This document shows positions 1-6,016 of a DNA stretch of 12,644 nucleotides, piece by piece (position 1 is the first letter of the stretch; each line of letters begins with the position of its first letter). The translations under genes and the position numbers were made by a program. Source of the stretch: an uncultured Coriobacteriales bacterium (GTDB taxonomy: Bacteria; Actinomycetota; Coriobacteriia; Coriobacteriales; UMGS124); assembly GCA_903789505.1 (NCBI GenBank), contig CAIFEU010000078.1, forward strand, positions 1-12,644, read 5' to 3'. A model generated the notes under the pieces. That model was given only the letters and a program-made list of their open reading frames with translations. It did no database searches and was not told where the DNA came from.

Positions 1-68
1 GGCGGGGGGGGCCCCCCGCGCCGGGGGGGGCGGTCGAGCCGCGGCGCGCCCGCGGCGCGATGCCGTCG
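1..68. other. G/C homopolymer-rich stretch downstream of nikR
   Basis: Runs of seven to eight G and of C alternate at 1-30, followed by two CCGCGG blocks around 40-56 that can pair with each other. Read on the minus strand this lies just after the nikR stop and could fold as a transcript-end hairpin, but no T-tract follows. No coding region is visible. It may also be a zone of sequencing error because of the homopolymers. Confidence 0.3.
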
Positions 69-614
69 CTAGCGCTGGTCGATGTCATGGCCGGGACCTC
101 CTTCGTGACGGGCGTCGGATGCCTCGGGCGCGCCCGCGCCCGCCGTCTCGTCGCCGCTGCCGTGGCGGTGCCCCTGCGCGGCGTCGGCCTTGCTGAGCGC
201 GCTCTGCGAGGCGACGGTGGTGAGCTTGCCGTACACGATGCCCTTGATGCCGATCAGCATGTTGGAGAGCTCCTGCACCTTGAGCGAGGGGCCGTGCACG
301 GCGATGACCTCGAGGCAGTTGTGGTGGTCGAGGTGGACGTGCATCGAGGAGATCACGATGCCGGGGTAGCTGTGCTGGACCTCGTCGATCTTGCGCGTGA
401 GGTCGTGCACGTGGTGATCGTAGACCAGCGTGATCGAGCCAACGACGTCGGTCAGCGGGTTCTTGAGCTCGTCGCGGACCAGGGCGTCGCGAATCAGGTC
501 ACGAATCGCCTCCGAGCGGTTGACGAGGAGTCCGCGGTGGGAGGCATACTCATCGAACTCGTTGAGCAGCCCTTCGGGGATGGCGATGCTGAAGCGGACG
601 AGGTCGCTTGCCAT
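69..614 (-). CDS. nikR: Nickel-responsive transcriptional regulator NikR
   Basis: A 181-residue ribbon-helix-helix repressor that senses nickel and binds operators of nickel-uptake or nickel-enzyme genes. The N-terminal DNA-binding part is at about residues 4-45 (VRFSIAIPEGLL, then NRSEAIRDLIRDAL). The C-terminal ACT-like metal domain carries the classic ligands H81, H92, H94 and C100 (H, then HVHLDHHNC), with the same spacing as His76, His87, His89 and Cys95 of the E. coli protein. The ATG at 614 is chosen because the RHH strand begins right after it; the frame stays open upstream but the added residues look non-coding. Odd feature: after about residue 137 there is a 45-residue low-complexity tail rich in Gly, Ala and Asp with several His, which typical NikR lacks. 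No nickel transporter or urease gene lies in the window, so the target is unknown. Confidence 0.93.
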   Translation of the reverse strand: MASDLVRFSIAIPEGLLNEFDEYASHRGLLVNRSEAIRDLIRDALVRDELKNPLTDVVGSITLVYDHHVHDLTRKIDEVQHSYPGIVISSMHVHLDHHNCLEVIAVHGPSLKVQELSNMLIGIKGIVYGKLTTVASQSALSKADAAQGHRHGSGDETAGAGAPEASDARHEGGPGHDIDQR

Positions 615-745
615 ATCTGTGCAGCCCTTCGCGTTTGTGGGGCCGCGCCCGCGTCGGCGGAGCGTGGCGTGCCCGTGAGATCCGACTGGTGCTTCGAGCA
701 CGAGGATACATCAGGGCGCCGCCGCAGGGGCGCCGCGCGTATGAA

Positions 746-781
746 ATGTCCCGCCCCTCGTGTGAACGGGGGACGGGACAT
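746..781 (-). terminator. Probable intrinsic terminator of trxA
   Basis: Inverted repeat with arms ATGTCCCG at 746-753 and CGGGACAT at 774-781, extended inward past one mismatch by a C-rich/G-rich pairing (755-757 with 770-772). Read on the minus strand the stem is followed by TTTCAT. It lies 50 bp past the trxA stop and 132 bp before nikR, so it probably separates the two transcripts. Confidence 0.55.
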
Positions 782-830
782 GCGTGGAGCGAATCGTCCT
801 CTGCCGCCGCGGCGGGCGCGGCGCCTGCCC

Positions 831-1157
831 TTAGCCTAGGTGGGGCTCGATGGCGGAGAGCAGGTCTGCCTTGGCGCGCGACCCCACCATCGTCTCGACC
901 GCCTGGCCGTCCTTGAACAGGATCAGCGTCGGGATCGACATGACGTGGAAGCGCATGGCCAGGCCCTGCTCGTCGTCGACGTTGACCTTGCAGACCTTGA
1001 GCTTGCCGGCCTTCTCGTCGGCGACCTGGTCGACGATGGGGCTCATCGCGCGGCACGGGCCGCACCAGGACGCCCAGAAGTCGACGAGGACGGGGGTGGC
1101 GGACTGCTCGACCTCGGATGCGAACGTGCTTTCGGTGACGTTGATGGGGTTGCTCAT
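831..1157 (-). CDS. trxA: Thioredoxin
   Basis: A 108-residue cytosolic thioredoxin, the standard full length, that reduces protein disulfides using electrons from thioredoxin reductase. The active site WCGPC is at residues 31-35 (C32 and C35, the same numbers as in E. coli), the buried Asp is D26 in VDFWASWC, and the cis-proline is P76 in MSIPT, followed by LILFKDG. An extra Cys at 56 (KVCKVNVD) is not part of the active site. The ATG at 1157 is preceded by AAAGGA at a good distance and gives the family's normal N terminus; a longer reading from 1214 has no support. A thioredoxin reductase gene is not present here. Upstream is a GC-rich inverted repeat (1228-1285) that may hold its control region. 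Confidence 0.96.
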   Translation of the reverse strand: MSNPINVTESTFASEVEQSATPVLVDFWASWCGPCRAMSPIVDQVADEKAGKLKVCKVNVDDEQGLAMRFHVMSIPTLILFKDGQAVETMVGSRAKADLLSAIEPHLG

Positions 1158-1227
1158 CGTGGGGTCCTTTCGTGTTCGGCGTGAGGCTCGTGCGGGCGAC
1201 CCCGCAGGGGGCATCGGGCTTCCCGGC

Positions 1228-1285
1228 GGCGGTTCGCTCTGCTTGTTGCGACGCTTTTACCCCGCCGGGGGCGCGGCGAACCGCC
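1228..1285. repeat. Perfect 10-bp inverted repeat upstream of trxA
   Basis: GGCGGTTCGC at 1228-1237 and its exact complement GCGAACCGCC at 1276-1285 are separated by 38 bp. The spacer includes TTTTACCCCG, which on the minus strand gives GGGGTAAAA, the only AT-containing patch before trxA. It could be an operator pair around the trxA promoter or a leader stem; the sequence alone does not decide. Confidence 0.45.
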
Positions 1286-1358
1286 CGCGCGCGTTTGTGT
1301 AGCGCCGATGGCGGCCGCCGGAGGCGACGGCGAAGCCCCGGGCAGAACGGCCGCGCGG

Positions 1359-1730
1359 CTAGTGGCAGCAGCCTCCCTCGTGGGCGTGGTGGGCGGCCAC
1401 GTAGGCGGGGTCGTTGTGGGCGAGCGACCCGTCGAGCAGCGCCTGGACGGCGGCGTCGGCGCTGCCGGTGATGCCCGGGAGGATCTTGATGCCCAGCGAG
1501 CTCAGCGCGCTGACCGCGCCGCCGCCGATGCCGCCGCAGATGAGCTGGTCCACCCCATGGGCGCGCAGGACCATCGCCAGGGCCTCGTGGCCGCCCGATG
1601 CGCTGGCGTCGATCACCTCGGAGCCGGTGACCTTGCCGTCCTCGACGGTGTAGACCTTCAGGTACTGCGAGCGGCCGAAGTGCTGGAAGATCTCGCCGGT
1701 CGCGTTGTCGTAGGTGGTCGCAATCCTCAT
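1359..1730 (-). CDS. NifX/NifB-type small metal-cofactor-binding family protein
   Basis: A 123-residue protein of the dinitrogenase iron-molybdenum cofactor family (NifX/NafY/NifB C-terminal type, PF02579). Visible hallmarks are the N-terminal strand MRIATTYD, the HFG motif at 17-19 (FQHFGRS) and the glycine-rich ICGGIGGGA at about 64-72, in a ribonuclease-H-like fold. Family members bind iron-sulfur or molybdenum cofactors; many in non-nitrogen-fixers have no assigned role, and no nif genes are seen here. The C terminus ends in a His/Cys cluster (HHAHEGGCCH), a likely metal-binding tail. The ATG at 1730 has GAGAGGA upstream with good spacing. It is divergent from the nitroreductase gene and shares with it the repeat-rich control region at 1865-1986. 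Confidence 0.85.
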   Translation of the reverse strand: MRIATTYDNATGEIFQHFGRSQYLKVYTVEDGKVTGSEVIDASASGGHEALAMVLRAHGVDQLICGGIGGGAVSALSSLGIKILPGITGSADAAVQALLDGSLAHNDPAYVAAHHAHEGGCCH

Positions 1731-1864
1731 CGTGATATCCTCTCGTTCGCCCTGTGGGTAGGTGCGTCTCGTCGGCGCTTCCCGCGCGGGCGCGTGCGTG
1801 AGCGGCGTGCTGCGGGCGGGGGCGCGTAATGTGACGATGCCGCTATCATTCCAACATCCCCCGC

Positions 1865-1927
1865 GAATATTTCAGTCGCCCCGTGCTTGACTGGAATATT
1901 CTGGTTTCGTGAATATTCTGTTTACGT
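1865..1927. promoter_or_regulatory. Triple GAATATT element in the divergent intergenic region
   Basis: GAATATTTCAGTC (1865-1877) and GACTGGAATATTC (1889-1901) form a 13-bp inverted repeat with one mismatch and an 11-bp spacer. The second GAATATTC is the first unit of a 17-bp direct repeat: GAATATTCTGGTTTCGT at 1894-1910 and GAATATTCTGTTTACGT at 1911-1927 match at 15 of 17 positions. The AT-rich motif stands out from the GC-rich surroundings and lies between divergent genes, so a regulator-binding cluster is likely. The regulator is unknown. Confidence 0.6.
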
Positions 1928-1933
1928 GAAGGG

Positions 1934-1986
1934 CGAACAGTGCGAGGCAGCCCGCAATAAAATGAAACCTATCTAAACGATAGATA
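1934..1986 (+). promoter_or_regulatory. Candidate nitroreductase promoter with overlapping dyad operator
   Basis: TAAAAT at 1958-1963 matches five of six bases of a -10 box; the best -35 at 17-18 bp spacing (CGAACA, 1934-1939) is weak, as expected for an activated promoter. Just downstream CTATCTAAACGATAGATA (1969-1986) contains overlapping dyads: CTATC with GATAG, and TATCTA with TAGATA. It would cover the predicted transcription start near 1970, a typical place for repressor binding. Confidence 0.45.
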
Positions 1987-2016
1987 AACTTGCTTACCCG
2001 AAAGGCGGGACCAATC

Positions 2017-2526
2017 ATGACGGTACGGGCAATCTTTGACCGCGCGAGCGTGAGGCAGTTCACCGACGACGCGGTCAGCGATCGTCAGGTCGAGGGCATG
2101 CTGCGCGCGGCCATGGCGGCGCCCTCGGCGTGCAACCAGCAGCCCTGGGAGTTCTACGTGGTGCGCGACCGCGAGACACTCGAGCGCCTGGCGAAGGCGA
2201 CGCCCTACGCCGCGCCCACCGGTCGCGCGGCCTGCTGCATCGTGCCGTGCATGCGCACGAGCGGGCTGACCGCACCGGAGTGCGCGCAGCAGGACATGGG
2301 TGCGTGCGTGGAGAACCTGCTGTTGGCCGCCGCCGACCTGGGGCTCGGGGCGTGCTGGCAGGCGGTGTACCCGTCGCGGGACCGCGTCGATAACGTGCGC
2401 GCGGCGCTGGGCGCGCCCGATGGGCTCGACCCGTTCTGCCTCGTGGCGGTGGGCGTCCCGGCGACCGACCCCATCCCCAGCGGCGTGAAGAGGTACGACG
2501 AGTCCCGCGTCCACCGCGTGGGATAG
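2017..2526 (+). CDS. Nitroreductase-family FMN oxidoreductase
   Basis: A 169-residue, single-domain member of the nitroreductase superfamily, flavoenzymes that use NAD(P)H to reduce nitro compounds, quinones or flavins. The FMN-binding start RASVRQF (residues 9-15), the motif APSACNQQPWEF (35-46) and the central helix QQDMGACVENLLLAAADLGLG followed by ACW are typical of short family members; the C-terminal half has the usual VAVGVPA strand. Cys is frequent (CNQQ, ACCIVPCM, AC at two sites). The ATG at 2017 is preferred to an in-frame TTG at 1990 because family proteins begin with a short lead into the RxSVRxF motif and GGCGGGA precedes it. The physiological substrate cannot be read from sequence. 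The EamA transporter follows after 8 bp, probably in one transcript. Confidence 0.9.
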   Translation: MTVRAIFDRASVRQFTDDAVSDRQVEGMLRAAMAAPSACNQQPWEFYVVRDRETLERLAKATPYAAPTGRAACCIVPCMRTSGLTAPECAQQDMGACVENLLLAAADLGLGACWQAVYPSRDRVDNVRAALGAPDGLDPFCLVAVGVPATDPIPSGVKRYDESRVHRVG

Positions 2527-2534
2527 GGGCGAAC

Positions 2535-3482
2535 GTGACGCGAGAGCGCACAGAGGCGGTGCCGACGGGGCCCGCGGACGTCGCCCCGCCCGCCGGCGCG
2601 CGGGGCGGACGGCTGTTGCGGGGCACTTTGTGCGCCCTGGTCAGCGGTGCGTGCTTCGGGCTCTCCGGCACGGCGTCCAAGTTCGTGATGGACGCCTACT
2701 CGATTGACCCGCTGTGGCTGTCGAGCGCGCGCCAGCTCGGCGCGTGCGCCCTGTTCCTGCTCGCGGCGCTCGTCTCGACGCCGGGGCAGGTGCGCGAGCT
2801 GGCGACCACCCCGCGCCTGCTCGCGCAGGCGGTCGTATACGGGCTGCTGGGGGTCACGTTCTCCCAGGTGGGGTACCTCGAGGCGATTGACCTCACCAAC
2901 TCGGCGACCGCCACGGTGCTCGAGAACAGCAGCCTGCTGTTCCTCCTCGTCTACACCTGCGTCCAGCATCGGCGCGCGCCGCTGGGCAGGGAGACGCTGG
3001 CAATCGTCCTGGCGCTGCTGGGGATATTCCTGCTCGCGACCGGCGGAGACCCCACCACGATGGTCGTGCCGCCGGCGGGCATCGCGTGGGGAGTCGCCGC
3101 CGGGCTCGCGACGGCGCTGATCTCGGTGCTGCCCGCGCGCGGGCTGGCGCGGTTCTCGAGCTTCGTCGTCAATGCGTTCGCCATGCTGGTGGGCGGCGTG
3201 GTGCTCGTCGCGTTGACCCGTCCGTGGCGCGCCTGGCCCCAGGTCGACGCGCTTGGCTGGGCGCTGGTGGCGCTCATCGTGGCGGTGGGCACGTTCGGGG
3301 CGTACGCGCTGTACGTTCAGGCGGCCAAGGACGTGGGGCCGATGCGCGCCGCGCTGCTGGCGACGATCGAGCCGATCGTCGCCCTGGTGTCATCGGCGCT
3401 GCTGCTCGGCCAGGTGTTTCTGCCCACCGACCTCGTGGGGTTCGCCCTGATCATGGCGATGGTCTTCCTCACCGCGCGATGA
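2535..3482 (+). CDS. EamA/DMT-superfamily membrane transporter
   Basis: A 315-residue integral membrane protein of the drug/metabolite transporter superfamily with two EamA repeats (about residues 30-160 and 175-313) and roughly ten hydrophobic segments. The first, after a 27-residue charged and Pro/Gly/Ala-rich N terminus, is around TLCALVSGACFGLSG. The second repeat holds the family's EP motif (E279-P280 in TIEPIVALVSSALLLGQ), and the protein ends normally in FALIMAMVFLTAR. Such proteins usually export metabolites or amino acids; the substrate is not predictable. The GTG at 2535 is the first start after the nitroreductase stop (8 bp away) and has only a weak GGGGCG upstream, so the start is moderately certain. 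Its last 93 bp overlap the convergent gene on the other strand. Confidence 0.9.
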   Translation: MTRERTEAVPTGPADVAPPAGARGGRLLRGTLCALVSGACFGLSGTASKFVMDAYSIDPLWLSSARQLGACALFLLAALVSTPGQVRELATTPRLLAQAVVYGLLGVTFSQVGYLEAIDLTNSATATVLENSSLLFLLVYTCVQHRRAPLGRETLAIVLALLGIFLLATGGDPTTMVVPPAGIAWGVAAGLATALISVLPARGLARFSSFVVNAFAMLVGGVVLVALTRPWRAWPQVDALGWALVALIVAVGTFGAYALYVQAAKDVGPMRAALLATIEPIVALVSSALLLGQVFLPTDLVGFALIMAMVFLTAR

Positions 3483-4049
3483 CTCCCGCGCCGCCAGGTA
3501 GCGCTCGCGCAGCGCCTCCTCACGACGCCTGCTCTCGCTCAGGATCGCCGCCTGGGCCTTGGGCGATATCCCGAACATCCTGAGCTGGCGCGACGCCTCC
3601 CGCTTGCGCGCGAGGGCGTCGGCGCGGCTCGTCATGAGCGCCTGCAGGGTACGCCCGTCGTCACCGGTCCCGGAGGCGGCGGGCTCGGGACGGGCGCCCT
3701 CGGCGACGCCCTCCGCACCTTCCGCGTTCGGCGTGCCCGGCTCGCCCTGCTCCGACGTCGGGGTCGCCACGGCCTCGTCGCCTGCCCCCTCGAGCTCGGC
3801 GATGCGCGCGTCGAGGAGCTCGAGGGCTTCCTTGGCGTCGGCGAACTCGAGCACCCACCCGACCACGTCCTGCTCGCGAAGGTAGCGTGCGCGCCAGACG
3901 TCCCGGCACGCCCCGCGCCTGGCGAGGTCGTCCGCGGTGGGGAGCTGGCCCATGAAGGGGCGCACCGACCGATCGGTGCAGTAGCGCCCGGCCGCCGCCG
4001 AGCCCATGTAGTGGAGTTCGCTGCTGAGATGTGCGAGAAGGGCGTCCAT
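3390..4049 (-). CDS. Hypothetical protein, helical with acidic linker
   Basis: A 219-residue protein I do not recognise. The ATG at 4049 has a strong GGGAGG about seven bases upstream, which supports a real gene. Residues 40-88 look helical (YLREQDVVGWVLEFADAKEAL, then ELLDARIAELEG), 89-133 form a Gly/Ala/Glu/Pro-rich linker, and 134-189 are charged and helical (ASRQLRMFGISPKAQAAILS, then a run of R and E). The helix plus FGISPKAQAAIL part distantly recalls P27-type phage terminase small subunits; this is a weak visual likeness, not an assignment. Residues 190-219 are encoded antisense to the end of the EamA gene and look like shadow sequence (Arg, His, Gln and Gly rich), so the native stop may have been lost. 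No other phage genes are nearby. Confidence 0.6.
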   Translation of the reverse strand: MDALLAHLSSELHYMGSAAAGRYCTDRSVRPFMGQLPTADDLARRGACRDVWRARYLREQDVVGWVLEFADAKEALELLDARIAELEGAGDEAVATPTSEQGEPGTPNAEGAEGVAEGARPEPAASGTGDDGRTLQALMTSRADALARKREASRQLRMFGISPKAQAAILSESRRREEALRERYLAARESSRGEEDHRHDQGEPHEVGGQKHLAEQQRR

Positions 4050-4408
4050 CAGGGCCTCCCTGCCGATGTTCGTGCGATGCTCGTCGTCGTCCGTGGTCCC
4101 ATCATAGCCCCGGCCGAACGGGCCATGTGGAGCCGGTGTCGGTCGACCGAGACTGCACGATTGGCAGACGGAACACGCATGCTTGGTTACGGGTCGCCCC
4201 TATCACCAGGGGCGCGGGCCGTCTCTGAGGCGCGACTTGCGCGAGATGCAACAACCTGCGGGATGCGTTCTCGTTGGTGGGATGGGGGTCGGCTCTGGAC
4301 ACGCGAAGACAATTGGGCGGGGGCACTCTCGCACCCCCGCCGCATAAAACCCTCTCGGGTTTTGCGATTACGTGTTGCTTGATCTCGTCGGAGCCAGTCT
4401 CGTCGGGG
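4050..4408. other. Gene-poor region with several hairpins
   Basis: No convincing gene. A hairpin CGCCCC/GGGGCG (4195-4200 with 4209-4214, 8-nt loop) sits inside AGACGG...CCGTCT arms (about 4165-4170 and 4219-4224). A strong GC stem GGCGGGGG/CCCCCGCC occupies 4316-4323 and 4334-4341. AAAACCC/GGGTTTT follows at 4346-4352 and 4357-4363 with loop TCTC. The nested stems allow an untranslated structured RNA, but none matches an RNA family I can name, and no tRNA T-loop is present. Confidence 0.4.
4316..4366. terminator. Tandem hairpins, possible bidirectional terminator
   Basis: Two adjacent hairpins: an 8-bp GC stem (4316-4341) with loop CACTCTCGCA, then a 7-bp AAAACCC/GGGTTTT stem (4346-4363) that can be lengthened by CGC/GCG across a two-base bulge. 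The second has an A-tract on one side and a T-tract on the other, so it could end transcription from either direction. Both loops contain CTCTCG or TCTC. No adjacent gene clearly needs it; read on the minus strand it could serve the fragment or secreted-protein gene above it. Confidence 0.45.
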
Positions 4409-4687
4409 TTAATCGTCAACCGTGTTCGCTAGGAATTCCACGAGGGCTTCCTTGGCGGCGTCGGGGCGGGCGGTTGAGCGCGCGACGCACGGTGCCCGCA
4501 AGCGCGCCCGCACGGGCGCGAATGCGCCGTCGTCACGAGCTGCCCCTTGGCCAGGTTCCTGTGCAGGTGAAGCTACGCTATCCGCTGCGGATGAGACCTT
4601 CTCATCCCGGACGCTCTTGCGCCTGGTGAAGCTCGTGTCGCGCGGGGCAGAGGCGAGGGTGTCGGCGACTGCCCCGCAAAGGCGCAG
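4409..4687 (-). pseudogene. Coding-like fragment without a start, unknown family
   Basis: A minus-strand frame is open for 92 codons and ends in TAA at 4409-4411. There is no ATG; only internal GTG or TTG codons could start it. The first 30 codons have the G/C third-position bias of real genes here (LRLCGAVADTLASAPRDTSF at the N-terminal end), and the end reads RPDAAKEALVEFLANTVDD. A 17-bp stretch (4441-4457) is identical to 3821-3837 inside the neighbouring hypothetical gene, where it encodes a similar DAKEALE. It begins right after the stop of the secreted-protein gene in another frame. It may be a decayed gene end, or chance in GC-rich DNA. Confidence 0.25.
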
Positions 4688-4691
4688 CTAG

Positions 4692-5525
4692 CTAGTCGAA
4701 GACGAGCCCCTCGCCCTTCTTCATGATGACGTCGTTGTATTCGACCTTCACGAATTCGCCTGCGGCAAGTCCGTTCACCGTGGTGTTGGTCTTCTCTTGA
4801 TTGAGCACGACCTCAAACTTGGGGTCCGCGAAGTCGTTGCCGGCGTCGTCGGCGTTCTCGTAGACGCGGAAGCGCGCGGTGGACGTCCCGTTGTAGTAGA
4901 CGTCGTAGCTCCCCTCGGGAATCTCGTCTCCCACCGCATATGTCGCGGGTGGAACGTCCGTGCCGTCGGGGGCAGTGTAATCCGAGACAAGCGGCTCGAC
5001 GTTTCCGGTTCGGCTGACGCCGGCCCCGTTATAGTGCAGGGAGAAGACGTTCCCCTCTCTCAGTGCTACGGACGCCGTCGACCCCGTCCTCACGCTTCCC
5101 TCGTCAAGCGGCATGTCTCCGAGCCAGAGCCTGCTTGCGTCATAGTCGTACATGCTCTTGGACTCGTAGACGTAGTAGTTGGTGAATGCCAAGTCGTCCT
5201 CGATGTCTTCGTCTCCGGGCAAGAACGAGAGTGTGTACCTTCCTGCGGGGATGTCCGTGCCCACGAGATACTCGCCCGAGGGGAGCTGCATGGGCTGGCC
5301 ATCCGGGCGCGAGGCAATCTCGAGGTCAAGCTCTTCCTTGAGGGACATGAGCTCGTCGATGGTCATGCTCGTAAGGTCGACCCCGCTGCCCTTCTCGTCG
5401 GCTGTGGAGCTGCCTTCCTTTGCTGCGGCGAGCCCCGAGAGCCGCAGCGACACCAGCAGGGCCGCCCCCGTCCCCGCCGAGACGAACGCCCTTCTGCCGA
5501 CCTCTTTCGCCATTCCTTCTTCCAT
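4692..5525 (-). CDS. Tat-exported protein with two YxVGxxIPxGxY repeats
   Basis: A 277-residue extracytoplasmic protein of unknown function. The N terminus has a twin-arginine signal: GRRAFV at 10-15, a hydrophobic stretch to about 34 and a likely cut after LAAA (35). A linker with a short helix (TIDELMSLKEELDLEIASR, 55-73) leads to two related beta-rich units. Unit one begins GEYLVGTDIPAGRY (84-97), unit two TYAVGDEIPEGSYDV (195-209); both then run into Tyr-rich strands (TNYYVYES; DVYYNG, FRVYE). Similar repeats occur in hypothetical surface proteins of Gram-positives, function not known. No LPXTG or membrane anchor is seen, so it is probably released or non-covalently held. The ATG at 5525 has AAGGAGG eight bases upstream, better than the ATG at 5549. 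It is transcribed alone. Confidence 0.8.
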   Translation of the reverse strand: MEEGMAKEVGRRAFVSAGTGAALLVSLRLSGLAAAKEGSSTADEKGSGVDLTSMTIDELMSLKEELDLEIASRPDGQPMQLPSGEYLVGTDIPAGRYTLSFLPGDEDIEDDLAFTNYYVYESKSMYDYDASRLWLGDMPLDEGSVRTGSTASVALREGNVFSLHYNGAGVSRTGNVEPLVSDYTAPDGTDVPPATYAVGDEIPEGSYDVYYNGTSTARFRVYENADDAGNDFADPKFEVVLNQEKTNTTVNGLAAGEFVKVEYNDVIMKKGEGLVFD

Positions 5526-5849
5526 GCAAGGCCTCCTTCGTGAGCGCATCGCGTGCGTATGTCGGGCAAGCGTCGGGCGAATCCATGGGATGCGGCACCG
5601 TCGCCCTACGTGGGATTATCCAGTCGCGACCGGGGGATTTCTTCAGCTGGCAGCTGAGTATGAGGGCGAGGATATCGAGCCGTGCCCCTCGGTCGCCCCC
5701 GTGACAGCCCCCTCGCGTTGCGTTTCGTCTGGCGTCCTCGCGATTCCGTCATCTGCCCGCTCCCTCGCACCTGCGCCCGTGTTCAGTTCGTCCGGTTTTC
5801 GGGCGAGCGCGGGAGCGGCGCGACGGGGGGAGTATTCTGTCCGGGTAAA
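5526..5849. other. Intergenic region between divergent units
   Basis: No gene is supported. For the minus-strand secreted-protein gene, GATAAT (5615-5620 read on the minus strand) is a possible -10 with no good -35. CAGCTGGCAGCTG near 5647-5659 is a small palindromic repeat. For the plus-strand purine unit, TATTCT at 5833-5838 is a possible -10 (four of six bases) ideally placed to start transcription at the riboswitch; no clear -35 is visible. Confidence 0.3.
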
Positions 5850-5926
5850 GCACGCTGTGACTGACGGAAATCGTGGGTACCCACGGGGGAGCAGCGCATG
5901 ACCATAACGCCGACCGTCTGGGCAAG
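5850..5926 (+). promoter_or_regulatory. ZTP (pfl) riboswitch
   Basis: The sequence follows the conserved plan of the ZTP/ZMP-binding pfl RNA. GTGACTGACGG is at 5857-5867; the P2 hairpin CGTGGGTACCCACG is at 5872-5885; the conserved GGGGAGC is at 5886-5892; and the P3 segment GCCGACCGTCTGGGC is at 5909-5923. The key pseudoknot pairs GACGG (5863-5867) with CCGTC (5914-5918); the common form is GGCGG with CCGCC, so the change is compensated. CGCT (5853-5856) with AGCG (5893-5896) can form P1. It precedes the two genes that consume ZMP (AICAR monophosphate). Binding is expected to raise their expression by preventing the overlapping terminator. Confidence 0.92.
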
Positions 5927-5966
5927 TCGTCTCGCCGCGTGCGAGGTGGCTTGCCCTTTGCGTTTT
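5920..5966 (+). terminator. Riboswitch expression-platform terminator
   Basis: GGGCAAG (5920-5926) pairs with CTTGCCC (5950-5956), with an inner stem CTCGC/GCGAG (5931-5935 with 5941-5945), followed by TTTGCGTTTT. The 5' arm uses the GGGC that also closes P3 of the ZTP aptamer, so the two folds exclude each other: ligand-bound means read-through, unbound means termination. Confidence 0.85.
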
Positions 5967-6016
5967 CTGCCGGGCATGGTCGACGCGCCGCCAGACTGTC
6001 GAGAGGAAGGAACTGC

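Noticed and set aside
739..766. GTATGA at 739-744 as half of a classic NikR operator upstream of nikR
   Set aside because: The expected TCATAC sixteen bases later is absent (TGTGAA is found), so there is no dyad.
1308..1829. Long plus-strand open frame opposite the NifX-type gene
   Set aside because: It is the antisense shadow of a clear minus-strand family member and has no ribosome site or domain.
4102..4419. 105-codon minus-strand frame over the hairpin region
   Set aside because: No ribosome site, irregular codon use, and it spans several hairpins; treated as non-coding.
5873..6016. N-terminal extension of the cyclohydrolase
   Set aside because: It runs through the riboswitch and terminator; the ATG at 6017 has a strong Shine-Dalgarno and the family N terminus.
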